Of a stretch of 64,000 bases of DNA, positions 8,380 to 17,221 are shown piece after piece; the stretch's first letter is position 1, and each line of letters starts with the position of its first letter. The notes under the pieces are model-generated. The model saw only the letters and a program-made list of their open reading frames with translations, had not been told where the DNA came from and did no database searches. This DNA is from Streptomyces hydrogenans (GTDB taxonomy: Bacteria; Actinomycetota; Actinomycetes; Streptomycetales; Streptomycetaceae). Made by a program: the position numbers and the translations under genes. Location of the stretch: positions 63,217 to 127,216 of the forward strand of contig NZ_BNBS01000005.1 in the NCBI RefSeq assembly GCF_014656075.1, written 5' to 3'.

Positions 8380-10085
8380 GCACCCCCACCCCGGCGGACC
8401 GGACCGCTGTCGACCCGGTCACCACGGAGATCATCCGCTGCGCCCTGCTCCAGGCCGCGGAGGACATGAACACCACCCTGATCCGCTCGGCGTACACCCC
8501 GACCATCTACGAGGCCAAGGACTGCGCGGTCGCCCTCCTCGACCGCGACCACCACGTCCTCGGCCAGTCCTCGGGGCTGCCGATCTTCCTCGGCAACCTG
8601 GAGGAGTGCACCCGGGCCACGGAGCGGATGTACGGCTCCGACGTGTGGCGCGAGGGCGACGTGTGGGTGCTGAACGACTCGTACATCGGCGGGACCCACC
8701 TCAACGACGTGACCGTCTACGCCCCCATCCACGTCCGGGGCGAGCTCGTCGGCTTCGCCGCCTCGCGGGCCCACTGGATCGACATGGGGTCGAAGGACCC
8801 GGGGGGTTCGATGGACTCCACCTCGATCCACCAGGAGGGTCTGCGGATGGGTCCGCTGAAGATCTACGAGGGTGGTGAACCGTGCGTGCTCGTACACGAT
8901 CTGATCGCCCGCCAGGTGCGTTTCCCGCAGCCCACGCTCGGTGACATGCGCGCCCAGGTGGCCTGCGCCCTGACCGGCGCCCGGCGGCTGGCGGAGATCG
9001 TGGAGCGCTGGGGCACGGACACGCTGCTGGCGGCGCGCGACGCCATCTTCGCGCAGACCGAGCGCCTGGAGCGCGAGCAGATCGCGGCCGTCCCCGACGG
9101 GGTGTACGAGGCGACCGGTCGGCTCGACAACGACGGCATCGACCTGGACGTGCCACTCTCCGTCACCGTCCGCGTGACGATCGACGGCGACCGGATGACG
9201 ATGGACCTCACCGAGTGCGCCGACCAGGCGACCGGGCCCGTCAACTGCGGCGCCGCGCAGACCGTCGCCGCGTGCCGGGTCGGCTACAAGCTCCTCGTCA
9301 GTGGCGAAGTGCCGCTCAACGGCGGGTCGTTCAAGCCGCTCGACGTCGTCACCCGTCCTGGTTCCATGCTGGCCGCGATCGAACCCGCCGCCTGCCAGTA
9401 CTACTACTCCCACCTCGGTCTCGTCATCGACCTCGTCGTCCGCGCGCTCGCCCCGGCCGTGCCGGAGCGGGCCGCGGCCGCCTCCTACGGCGACTCGATG
9501 ATCGTGCAGTTCACCGGCCTCGACCCGCGGACGGGCAAGCTGTTCGTCTCCCAGGAGGCGACCGTCGGCGGCTGGGGCGCCTGGGAGACCGGCGACGGCG
9601 AGTCCTGCCTGATCAACAACGTCAACGGCTCGCTCCGCGACATGCCCGTGGAGGTCCTGGAGACCCTCTTCCCCGTGCGGGTCGAGGAGTACGCCGTACG
9701 GGCCGACTCCGCGGGCACCGGCCGCACCCGGGGCGGCAACGGCGTGGTGCGCCAGTACCGCTTCACCGCCGACCAGGACCTCTCCCTGTGGTGGGAGCGG
9801 TCGGACACGCCGGCGTGGGGCCTGTTCGACGGCGGGGCCGGCGCCCCGCCGCGCGTCACCCTCAACCCCGGCCGCGCCGAAGCCCGTTCCCTGCTCAAGG
9901 TGAACGCGCTGCCCGTCCGCGCGGGCGACGTCCTGCGCTGCGAGAGCGGCGGGGGCGGCGGCTTCGGCCCCGCCGCCGAGCGGGACCCCGCGGCGGTCGC
10001 CGAGGACGTCCGGCAGGGCCTGCTGAGCCCCGGCCGCGCCGCGGCCGACTACCCGGCCGGCTCCCCTTCCGGGGGCTCCGCCTGA
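8376..10085 (+). CDS. hyuB: Hydantoinase/oxoprolinase subunit B (HyuB family)
   Basis: This 569-residue protein covers the full Hydantoinase_B family. It opens with DPVTTEIIRCALLQAAEDMN, followed by WVLNDSYIGGTHLNDV and a Gly-rich end (GGGGGFGP) typical of the family. It forms the catalytic complex with HyuA for ATP-dependent imide or lactam ring opening. The GTG start overlaps the hyuA stop. Its last 37 bp overlap the 3' end of the convergent PucR gene, so the two transcripts would be antisense at their ends. Confidence 0.92.
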   Translation: MSTPTPADRTAVDPVTTEIIRCALLQAAEDMNTTLIRSAYTPTIYEAKDCAVALLDRDHHVLGQSSGLPIFLGNLEECTRATERMYGSDVWREGDVWVLNDSYIGGTHLNDVTVYAPIHVRGELVGFAASRAHWIDMGSKDPGGSMDSTSIHQEGLRMGPLKIYEGGEPCVLVHDLIARQVRFPQPTLGDMRAQVACALTGARRLAEIVERWGTDTLLAARDAIFAQTERLEREQIAAVPDGVYEATGRLDNDGIDLDVPLSVTVRVTIDGDRMTMDLTECADQATGPVNCGAAQTVAACRVGYKLLVSGEVPLNGGSFKPLDVVTRPGSMLAAIEPAACQYYYSHLGLVIDLVVRALAPAVPERAAAASYGDSMIVQFTGLDPRTGKLFVSQEATVGGWGAWETGDGESCLINNVNGSLRDMPVEVLETLFPVRVEEYAVRADSAGTGRTRGGNGVVRQYRFTADQDLSLWWERSDTPAWGLFDGGAGAPPRVTLNPGRAEARSLLKVNALPVRAGDVLRCESGGGGGFGPAAERDPAAVAEDVRQGLLSPGRAAADYPAGSPSGGSA

Positions 10086-11803
10086 TCCTCCGGCACCTCG
10101 GGCTCCGTCGCGTCCAGCTGCACCCGGCACGCCAGGTGCAGCGGCAGGCGGAGCCCCGGGTCGTCCGGATCGCAGCCGAGGGCGCGGAGCCGTTCGAGGC
10201 GGGCGCTCACGGTGTTGCGGTGCACCCCGAGCCGGGCCGCCGCGACCGACGGCGCCCCGCCGACGTCGAGCAGCACCGCCAGGGTCCGCAGCAGCGACCC
10301 GTCGCGGTCCACCGCGAGGAGGGGCGCGAGCAGGGCCCGCGCGGGGGCCCGCAGCGCCTCGCGGGGCAGCGCGGTGAGCAGGTGGGCCGGGCCGACCCGG
10401 TCCGCGCGCACGACGGTGCCCGGCCGGGCCACCCCGACCGCGGCCACCGCGTCGGCGAGGGCCTGCCCGAGACCTCCGAGGGAGGCGACCGGTCCAGCGA
10501 CCGCACCCGCGGAGGGCGCCGGCAGGCCGGGCTCGGAGCAGGCGGCGCGCAACCGGCGTTCGGCGCGGGCCAGGGGGTCGCGCCCTGCGCCGTCCGGGTC
10601 CGCCACGGACTCCCAGGCCACCCACACGCCCTCGTACGCGATCAGGGGTCCGGCCCCCGTGCCGGCCCGGGCCCAGCGGGCCGCGAGCAGCGGCCCGGTC
10701 TCCGGCCCGGGCGGCCCCGAGTCCGGGGCGGCCGGGCCGAACGGCCGGACGGCGTGGACGACGAAGGGCCCGCGCAGCGGCCAGCCGAGGGCGACCGCCG
10801 CGGCGAGCAGCGGATCGTGCGGGTCGGCGGCGCCGGTCTCCGGCGGGTTCGGCTCGGCCCGGCCCAGGGCCCGCCGCTCGTCCCCCGTCGGGTCCTCCAG
10901 CACGTCCCGTGGTGCGTCTGCCCCGGGGCTCCGCCGCTCGTTCCCGACCGGGGCACGCCGCTCCCCCGGGTCCCGTCGCGCGCCGTCGGGCTCGGCGGTG
11001 GTGTCGTCGCCGTAGCGGGCGAGGAGTTCCGCCAGCAGGCCCGAGGCGCGGCGCCCGTCCCGTTCGGCGGCGAGGCGTTCGGTCGCCGCCCAGGCGGTCA
11101 GGGGCGCGACGGCGAGCCCGAGGACCTCGCGCACGGTGGCCTCCCAGCCGGCCGGGCGGTCCCGGAAGCCCGCCGTCAGGACGGCGAGCGGTTCTCCGCC
11201 GGGCCCGGCGACCTCCACCGTCACCCGCGCGGTCCGGTCCGTGGGGTCGAGCGCCCCGGCGCGACCCGCGAGCAGCTCCCCCGCCGGGCCGGTGAGCGCC
11301 ACGGAGGTGGCGGGGAGGACCGCGTGGAGCGCGGAGAGGAGCCGTGCGGGGCGGATGCCGGCCCCGGCGATCTGCCGGGCCGCGCCCGCGATCAGGGCGG
11401 TGCGCCCGGCCTCGGGGCGGGCGACGGCGGAGGCGATCCGCACGGCAGCGTCCAGCGGGTCGCCCGGCACGACCAGGAACGGGATGCCGAGCCGCCCCGC
11501 GAGCTCGGCGACCGAGCCGGGCAGGCCGGCCTCGCGTGAGACGACCACGCAGGCGGCCGCCTGCTCCCACGCCTTGCGCAGCGCCATCTCGACCGTCCAG
11601 GCGGCGGCCGCCGCCCCGGCGGTGAGGACGACGGCGCTGCGCGGGCGCACCTCGTCCAGCGCGGCGAGCCGGTCCACGATGCGTACCGCGGTGACGGGCA
11701 CGGCGGCGCCGACCGGCCCGTGGACCTCGATGTCCGCGAGGGGGCCGTCCTGGAGCAGTTCGGTGAGGGTCAGGGGACGGAAGCCCGGGTCGGGTCCGCT
11801 CAT
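10049..11803 (-). CDS. PucR-type helix-turn-helix regulator
   Basis: The 584-residue regulator has an N-terminal PucR domain (LTLTELLQDGPLADIEVHG; VVLTAGAAAAAWTVEMAL) and a low-complexity Arg/Glu/Pro linker at about 265-335. The C-terminal PucR HTH at about 520-550 contains VAAARLGVHRNTVSARLERL. PucR proteins usually activate purine, allantoin or related catabolic genes, which fits hydantoin chemistry. ATG 11803 overlaps the upstream DUF917 stop as ATGA, and GGAGG lies 6 nt before it. It is the last gene of the leftward operon and probably the local regulator. Confidence 0.88.
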   Translation of the reverse strand: MSGPDPGFRPLTLTELLQDGPLADIEVHGPVGAAVPVTAVRIVDRLAALDEVRPRSAVVLTAGAAAAAWTVEMALRKAWEQAAACVVVSREAGLPGSVAELAGRLGIPFLVVPGDPLDAAVRIASAVARPEAGRTALIAGAARQIAGAGIRPARLLSALHAVLPATSVALTGPAGELLAGRAGALDPTDRTARVTVEVAGPGGEPLAVLTAGFRDRPAGWEATVREVLGLAVAPLTAWAATERLAAERDGRRASGLLAELLARYGDDTTAEPDGARRDPGERRAPVGNERRSPGADAPRDVLEDPTGDERRALGRAEPNPPETGAADPHDPLLAAAVALGWPLRGPFVVHAVRPFGPAAPDSGPPGPETGPLLAARWARAGTGAGPLIAYEGVWVAWESVADPDGAGRDPLARAERRLRAACSEPGLPAPSAGAVAGPVASLGGLGQALADAVAAVGVARPGTVVRADRVGPAHLLTALPREALRAPARALLAPLLAVDRDGSLLRTLAVLLDVGGAPSVAAARLGVHRNTVSARLERLRALGCDPDDPGLRLPLHLACRVQLDATEPEVPEDQAEPPEGEPAG

Positions 11804-12963
11804 CGGGTTCCTCCGCTTCCGGTGCGGGCGAGGGCCCGTCCTTCCGGGGTGTACCAGGCCGCCGGGGCCTCGATGACGACCACCTCGACGGCCGTTCCCG
11901 GCACGGCGCGCTCCACGTCCAGGACTCTGCGGTCGGTTCTGGAGAGCATGAGGATCTGGTCGGGCAGGGAGGCGGCCGGCGCGCCGTCCGCGAGGACGAG
12001 CAGGATCTCGTTGTGGGCCTCCAGCCGGAACCTCCGCCGCAGTCCCTCGTCCTCCTCGACGAGCACGCTGGTCGGGCGGGACGGCAGGGGCACGCGGTCG
12101 GGGACGCCGCCGAGCGTGCCGTGGGGCACCGCTGCGGCCGTACCGCCCGCCGGTCCGCCGGGCAGGCCGGTGAGGGGTCCGGCGGCGCCGTTCTCGTGGT
12201 TCTCGTACGCGCCCGCCGACTGTTCGACCGCCACGATCCGCCCGCGGCACAGGCTGCGGGGGCGCCAGGGCGCGAAGCGCGCCCGGCCGGTGGCCGCGCC
12301 GGCGGCGACGGCCCTGCTGACGGTTCCGGGGACGAGGCACGAGGCGAGCCGGGCACCGTCCATCGGGTACGCGGCGGCCACCGCCCAACCGCCGGAGGCG
12401 AGCACGAGGGGGCGGACGAGGTCCTCCACCCGGCCCCGCGCCGACTCCACGGCCACGACGTCGCCGCTCGGGGTGGCGAGGGCGAGCGGGGCGGGGGCGA
12501 CGCCGGCGAGCGTGAAGAGGGTCTGTTCCAGGAGGGGCAGCACGCGTCCGCACCCGTCCCCGTCGACGAGCGGGAGGCCGCAGCGGGCGGCGGTCGCGAG
12601 GGCGATGAGGGCGTTCTCCGCGGCGGCGTTGAGCGGCACGACGGCCTCGGCGGCCCGGCCGGCGACCCGCTCGACGGCGCGCACGGCCCGGACCGGCTCC
12701 TCTCCCGTGGGCAGCTGCTCGGCGAGGGCGGCCGAGGCCCCGGCCAGGGTGACCGCCACGCAGAGCCCGGTGCCGGGCAGCCGGTCCACGGGGAGCAGCG
12801 GGACGGGTCCGTGCGCGGCGAGTTCCGCGGCGGCCCAGTCGAGTGCCACGTGGTAGGCGGACTCCTCGGTCCCCGCGGCGAGGACGCGTGCGCCGACGGC
12901 GAGGTCTTCCAGGTCGTCGACGGTCAGCGCGCGGACCGGGCGGCCGGCGGCCGGCGCGGTCAT
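11800..12963 (-). CDS. DUF917 family protein (S-methyl thiohydantoin desulfurase-like)
   Basis: This 387-residue protein has the DUF917 hallmarks: LTVDDLEDLAVGARVLAAGT at the start, PLLPVDRLPGTGLCVAVTLAG, and LVDGDGCGR near residue 140. The C-terminal domain includes RTDRRVLDVERAVPGTAVEV and a CRGRIVAVEQS segment. The family includes enzymes that remove the sulfur group of S-methyl thiohydantoins to yield hydantoins. That reaction is known for some members and only inferred here. It is coupled by ATGA overlaps to the HyuA-like gene upstream and PucR downstream. Confidence 0.85.
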   Translation of the reverse strand: MTAPAAGRPVRALTVDDLEDLAVGARVLAAGTEESAYHVALDWAAAELAAHGPVPLLPVDRLPGTGLCVAVTLAGASAALAEQLPTGEEPVRAVRAVERVAGRAAEAVVPLNAAAENALIALATAARCGLPLVDGDGCGRVLPLLEQTLFTLAGVAPAPLALATPSGDVVAVESARGRVEDLVRPLVLASGGWAVAAAYPMDGARLASCLVPGTVSRAVAAGAATGRARFAPWRPRSLCRGRIVAVEQSAGAYENHENGAAGPLTGLPGGPAGGTAAAVPHGTLGGVPDRVPLPSRPTSVLVEEDEGLRRRFRLEAHNEILLVLADGAPAASLPDQILMLSRTDRRVLDVERAVPGTAVEVVVIEAPAAWYTPEGRALARTGSGGTR

Positions 12964-14453
12964 GGCGTCGCGCCCGGGGCAGGGGCGCCCGCCGCCCGTA
13001 CCGTCACGCGGTGCACCCCCGCGGGCAGATACGCGACGGGGGCGTGGGCCAGGCTCTCGATCCGTACGGAACCGGGGGCCGCCCCGGCCGCGACGCACCG
13101 CGAGAGGGCGTGGTCGCGGACGGCGGCGAGCGCCTGGTCGAGCTCGGCGCGGCCCGCGGCGGAGATCACCTGCTCCACTTCGATCCGGCAGTCCGCCCGC
13201 GCGGCGTAACGGGCGGCGTCGGTGAGCCGGGGGTACCGGCCGTGGAGGGCGGGGTCTGCGTCGGCCCCGGCGCCGGTCCGGACGTCCGTGCGGGCGTCCG
13301 TCCGGGCGTCCGTCCGCGCGTCGGCTCCCGCGCCGGTCCGGCCAGTGGTTCGGGTGTCGGCCCGGGTCACGTTTCTGCCGGTCCCCCGCTCCCGGTCTCC
13401 GGCCGGGGGCTCCCCCGGTCCGACCGGAGCGCCGAACGCCTCGGCCCGGCCGCCCGTGTACAGCACGCCGGCACCGGGGACCCGTTCCAGCAGCCGGGCG
13501 ACCGTCGCCGGAACCTCGGCCGCCTCCGCGCCGTCGGTCTCCACGACCTCCGGGGCGCCGAGCGCGAGGCGTACCCCGAAGGGGCCCGGAAGCAGCCGCG
13601 TGGAGCGTTCCGGCTCGCCGTCGCGCACGACGAGACACCGGACAGAGCGGGCGCCCGCGTCGACGACGACCGCCTGGTCGAGTCCGGTACGGGCGAGGGC
13701 GCCCCGGGCGGCGCAGGCCGAGGCGGGGGCGGTGGCGATCACGGGGTGCCGGGCGAAGTACTCGGCCGACACGAGCCCTCCGTCGTCCCGGGCGAAGCAG
13801 AGGGGTGCCGCGATCCGCGCGGACCGCAGCGCGGCACGGCAGTCGGCGACGAGCTCCTCGGCCCAGCCGCCGAGGGCGGCGTTGACGGCGGTGGCGTTCT
13901 CGCGCTCGCGCAGGCCGGCGGCGCCGGTCTCGTACGAGAGGCTGAGCGACGCCCCGGGCACCGTGGCCGCGAGGACCGCCGCCGCGTCCAGTTCGGGTCC
14001 CGGCCGGGCGGGGGCACCGGCCGCGCACACGGCGAAGACCCGGACGCCCGCGTCCCGGGCCCGGCCGGCGAAGGCCGCGGCGCCGTCCCGGTCGAGCGGG
14101 CCGAGCGACCCGCCGGTGACGGCGCTGCCGCCGGCGACGACGCCCGTCAGCCCTCCGAGCGCGGTGTGCGCCGCCTCGGGCCGGTCGGCGAGCGGCGCGA
14201 GCGCGGCATGGCTCCCGGGGGCGATGCGCAGGACGGCGACGGGCCGGGGGCGGGGCGGCCGGCGGGCCAGGTCGGTGACGACGGCGACCGCCCCGACCGG
14301 TCCGGGGAGCGGGCCGAGCGCGGCGAGCGCCCGCCGGACGCAGAGTCCGGTGCGGGGAGCGCTGTCGACGACGGCCTCGGCGAGCACCCGGCCCGCCGCG
14401 TCGACGAGCACGGCGGTGCTGGTGGCGCGCCCCACGTCGATTCCGATCCGCAT
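12960..14453 (-). CDS. HyuA-like hydantoinase/oxoprolinase N-terminal family protein
   Basis: This 497-residue protein starts MRIGIDVGRATSTAVLVDAAG and has a second ATPase-like segment VVVDAGARSVRCLVV near 255. It is a shorter relative of HyuA; in fungi similar domains are fused to DUF917, matching the adjacency here. Residues about 360-400 contain a repetitive insert (DARTDARTDARTDVRTGAG) encoded by near-identical 12-bp units. GGAAGGA is 7 nt before the ATG. It overlaps the DUF917 gene by ATGA. It may act with DUF917 rather than with HyuB. Confidence 0.82.
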   Translation of the reverse strand: MRIGIDVGRATSTAVLVDAAGRVLAEAVVDSAPRTGLCVRRALAALGPLPGPVGAVAVVTDLARRPPRPRPVAVLRIAPGSHAALAPLADRPEAAHTALGGLTGVVAGGSAVTGGSLGPLDRDGAAAFAGRARDAGVRVFAVCAAGAPARPGPELDAAAVLAATVPGASLSLSYETGAAGLRERENATAVNAALGGWAEELVADCRAALRSARIAAPLCFARDDGGLVSAEYFARHPVIATAPASACAARGALARTGLDQAVVVDAGARSVRCLVVRDGEPERSTRLLPGPFGVRLALGAPEVVETDGAEAAEVPATVARLLERVPGAGVLYTGGRAEAFGAPVGPGEPPAGDRERGTGRNVTRADTRTTGRTGAGADARTDARTDARTDVRTGAGADADPALHGRYPRLTDAARYAARADCRIEVEQVISAAGRAELDQALAAVRDHALSRCVAAGAAPGSVRIESLAHAPVAYLPAGVHRVTVRAAGAPAPGATP

Positions 14454-14566
14454 GTCCCCATCCTTCCACCGGCCGCGATCACGGGTGTCGGCTCGCGACC
14501 CCGGCCCCCGGGAGGGTCGGCCGCCCGGCCCCGGAAAGGTCCGCCACCCGCCTCTCGGAGGTTCGG

Positions 14567-15928
14567 CTATTCCAGGTCCTTGCCCTCGGTCTCCGGGAGC
14601 GGGGCCGCGCACAGGAGGGCGACGGCGAGGAAGGCCATGATGAAGAGGACCGTCGAGGAGTGTCCGGTGGCCCGGGCCAGCAGGTAGCCGACCACGGACG
14701 GGGCGAGGGAGGTGGCGCCGAGCTGGGCGGCCGTCGCCCACGAGTACCCGGTGGCGCGCAGGGCGGTCGGGTAGAACTCGCCGTTCCAGGTGTTCCAGAC
14801 GCCCCAGGCGCCCAGGCAGAAGAACGAGAGGGCGAAGTTCGCCACGTACATGCTGGTCAGCGTGTCCGCGTAGGCGAAGGCCACTCCGGAGACGGCGGCG
14901 AGTCCGACGTACGGCAGGAAGACCTTCTTGCGGCCGTAGCGGCCGGTCAGCAGCGACGCGGAGACGTAGCCGGGGATCATGAAGACCGCGCTGAGGGCGA
15001 CGAACCCCAGGCTGGCGGACATGCTGAGGCCCTTGTCCTGCAGGAGCGTCGGCAGCCAGGTCTGGAGGCCCCAGTAGCCCCAGTTGAAGGCGAAGTTCAC
15101 GACGAGCATGAGGACCGTGACGCGCAGCAGGCGGCCGCGGAACAGGTCGAGCGGCTGCCCCGCGCGCTCCTTGCCCTCCGCCGAGGAGGCGAAGACCGTG
15201 CCTTCCGGCACGTCCGCCCCCAGCTTCCGGAGGACGGCGGCGGCCTCGGCGTGACGGCCGCGCTCCGCCAGCCAGTACGGGGACTCGGGCACCCACGCGC
15301 GGATCGCGAAGACCCAGGCGCCGGCCAGACCGCTGGCGACGGCGACGACGTGCCAGCCGAGACCGCCGAGGAGCTGGGTGACGCCGACGGCGAGGAGGAC
15401 GCCGATCGGCCAGCCGACCGAGAGGTAGACCGCGGCCCGGCCCCGCAGCCGCGACGGCAGCAGTTCCAGGAAGTAGGGGAAGGTGACGGTGTAGATGCCG
15501 GCGAGGGCGAGGCCGGACAGGAACCGTGTGACCATCAGGACGGTGAAGTTCGGCGAGAACGCGCTGACCAGGGCGATGACGCCGTAGGCCGCCAGCGACC
15601 ACAGGCAGACCGCGCGCCGGCCGATCCGGTCCGAGACCGGACCCCAGACGAGGCTGCCCGGGATCATGCCGAGCGCGACGGCGGACAGGGCCCAGCCGAT
15701 GGCCCCCTCGTCGATGCCGAAGGAGCTCCCGAGGTCACCGGAGACGTAGACGAGGGCGAGCTGCTCCCACGACTCGATCACGAAGGCCATGAAGAGGGCC
15801 GTCGCGGCCAGCAGGTGGGCCCTCCGGAAGGGCATGTCCTCGAACCAGTACCCCACGGACCGGACCGGACCGGCCTCTCCGACCATGCCTTCCTCGCCTC
15901 TTGGTGCTGTTTCTCTCATGGCGCTCAT
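14567..15928 (-). CDS. MFS transporter of the hydantoin-type locus
   Basis: The 453-residue MFS permease has 12 predicted helices, WGPVSDRIGRRAVCLWSLAAYG in loop 2 and GRYGRKKVFLPY in loop 8. A central hydrophilic stretch carries PESPYWLAERGRHAEAAAVL, the sugar/aromatic-acid importer signature. ATG 15928 is chosen because GGAAGGA lies 6 nt upstream. It is first in the leftward operon, 113 bp before the HyuA-like gene, and is probably the uptake system for the compound that the operon degrades. Confidence 0.87.
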   Translation of the reverse strand: MSAMRETAPRGEEGMVGEAGPVRSVGYWFEDMPFRRAHLLAATALFMAFVIESWEQLALVYVSGDLGSSFGIDEGAIGWALSAVALGMIPGSLVWGPVSDRIGRRAVCLWSLAAYGVIALVSAFSPNFTVLMVTRFLSGLALAGIYTVTFPYFLELLPSRLRGRAAVYLSVGWPIGVLLAVGVTQLLGGLGWHVVAVASGLAGAWVFAIRAWVPESPYWLAERGRHAEAAAVLRKLGADVPEGTVFASSAEGKERAGQPLDLFRGRLLRVTVLMLVVNFAFNWGYWGLQTWLPTLLQDKGLSMSASLGFVALSAVFMIPGYVSASLLTGRYGRKKVFLPYVGLAAVSGVAFAYADTLTSMYVANFALSFFCLGAWGVWNTWNGEFYPTALRATGYSWATAAQLGATSLAPSVVGYLLARATGHSSTVLFIMAFLAVALLCAAPLPETEGKDLE

Positions 15929-16149
15929 CGACTGTCCTTCCGGGCCTCGGCACAGGCTACGCATCCCTCGACGTGAGGAGTGGCGGCACCCTAGGCGGAC
16001 CCGCCCGGCACCGGATGTGCGCGGCGCACGGGGAACGGCCCCGGCGCCGTGCTCCCCGCACAGCCCGAGTGCCGCGACGGTCCTCCATGGAGGGTGCGGC
16101 GCCCGAAAACCGGTGGTGGGTCCGGCCGGCCCGTGGGGAGGATCGCGGC

Positions 16150-16707
16150 ATGTCCACCTTCCTGAAGACCGACCGGCTCGTCCTGCGCGCGTTCACGACG
16201 GCCGACACCGACCACCTGTTCGCGCTGGACAACGATCCCGAGGTCATGCGTTTCCTCAACGGCGGTCGCCCGACCAGCCGCGAGGCGGTCGAGACGCGGG
16301 TCCTGCCGCGGCTCCTGCACGACCACCCGTGCTGGGGGACCCGCGGCTACTGGGCCGCCCAGGAGAAGGACACCGGCACCTTCCTGGGCTGGTTCGAGTT
16401 CCGGCCGCTGGACGAGGGCAGCCCCGCCGTGGTCGAACTCGGCTACCGGTTGAACCGGGCGGCGTGGGGGCACGGCTACGCCACCGAAGGCTCCCGGGCC
16501 CTGATCCACAAGGGGTTCACCGACCTGGAGGTCGAGCGGGTCACGGCGAACACGATGGCCGTGAACACCCGCTCCCGCCGCGTCATGGAGAAGTCGGGCC
16601 TGGTCCTCGTCCGGCACTTCACCGGGGACTGGCCGGAGGCGATCGGGGGCTCCGAGCACGGTGAAGTCGAGTACGCGCTGACCCGGACCGAGTGGGACCG
16701 GCGGTAG
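16150..16707 (+). CDS. RimJ/RimL-type GNAT acetyltransferase
   Basis: This 185-residue protein begins LKTDRLVLRAFTTADTDHLFAL, typical of the Acetyltransf_3 group. It carries the acetyl-CoA loop region LNRAAWGHGYATEGSRALI and the VERVTANTMAVNTRSRRVMEKSG segment. It would acetylate an amine or protein N-terminus. GGGGAGGA precedes the ATG. It is divergent from the MFS gene with about 220 bp between, and monocistronic before the tRNA. Confidence 0.9.
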   Translation: MSTFLKTDRLVLRAFTTADTDHLFALDNDPEVMRFLNGGRPTSREAVETRVLPRLLHDHPCWGTRGYWAAQEKDTGTFLGWFEFRPLDEGSPAVVELGYRLNRAAWGHGYATEGSRALIHKGFTDLEVERVTANTMAVNTRSRRVMEKSGLVLVRHFTGDWPEAIGGSEHGEVEYALTRTEWDRR

Positions 16708-16844
16708 ACGTCGACGGCCCGGTCCACGGCTCGGGCGGATCGCCTGACGCGAACCGCCTACCGCGTGTCCCCCGGGCCAGGGGGTCTGCGGGGACGGCTT
16801 TGGTCTGAGAGGCCTCGCGGATGGCGTAGGGTGGTGTTCACCGA

Positions 16845-16918
16845 CGCGGGGTGGAGCAGCTCGGTAGCTCGCTGGGCTCATAACCCAGAGGTCGCAGGTT
16901 CAAATCCTGTCCCCGCTA
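16845..16918 (+). tRNA. tRNA-fMet (CAT), initiator
   Basis: A full cloverleaf can be drawn: acceptor CGCGGGG with CCCCGCT, an unpaired first position (C1/T72), and GCTCATAA as the anticodon loop with CAT at 16879-16881. The anticodon stem carries three G:C pairs (CTGGG/CCCAG). The mismatch at 1-72 and the GGG/CCC stem mark the initiator type. CCA is not encoded. Confidence 0.95.
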
Positions 16919-16924
16919 CTGATG

Positions 16925-16961
16925 ACGTGAGGCCCGGATCCACAGGATCCGGGCCTCACGT
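16925..16961 (+). terminator. Strong hairpin after tRNA-fMet
   Basis: A perfect 17-bp stem (ACGTGAGGCCCGGATCC and its complement) with a 3-nt loop starts 6 nt after the tRNA. This is the clearest terminator in the window. Confidence 0.92.
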
Positions 16962-17143
16962 GTGTGGATACCCGCCCGCCGGCCCCGGCCCCTCACGAAC
17001 ACCCTGGATGCGATCCGCGGCGGACGTCGCGGACGTCGCACCGGCAGCCGGGGGCGGGCGCGGCTCAGGGACCCGCGACGCCGTCTGCCGTTGGTCGCGG
17101 TCGAGACGGCTCGTCGTGCGACCGCACGGACGATTCGCGGTCC

Positions 17144-17190
17144 TTCGTACAACCTTCCGACCCCACCCCCTGTCTGATCGGGCACGGCAC
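17144..17190 (+). promoter_or_regulatory. ECF-sigma-like promoter block of FG-GAP gene 1
   Basis: AACC (17151-17154), a 17-nt spacer and GTCTGA (17172-17177) resemble ECF (SigE-type) promoters. TTCGTACAACC and the downstream 19-mer GTCTGATCGGGCACGGCAC recur upstream of the next paralog at the same 28-nt offset, with one base change in the 19-mer. Confidence 0.55.
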
Positions 17191-17221
17191 ATCGGTGCTT
17201 CGTTCTTCCCTGGGGGTCTCT

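Noticed and set aside
7956-12356. 1466-codon minus-strand frame across the hyuAB/PucR region
   Set aside because: Out of frame with PucR and DUF917, low complexity, and opposite clear HyuA/HyuB coding.
16925-16961. Hairpin after tRNA-fMet as an attachment site
   Set aside because: It is a simple perfect stem with a 3-nt loop, with no tRNA 3'-end duplication or integrase nearby; terminator is the simpler reading.
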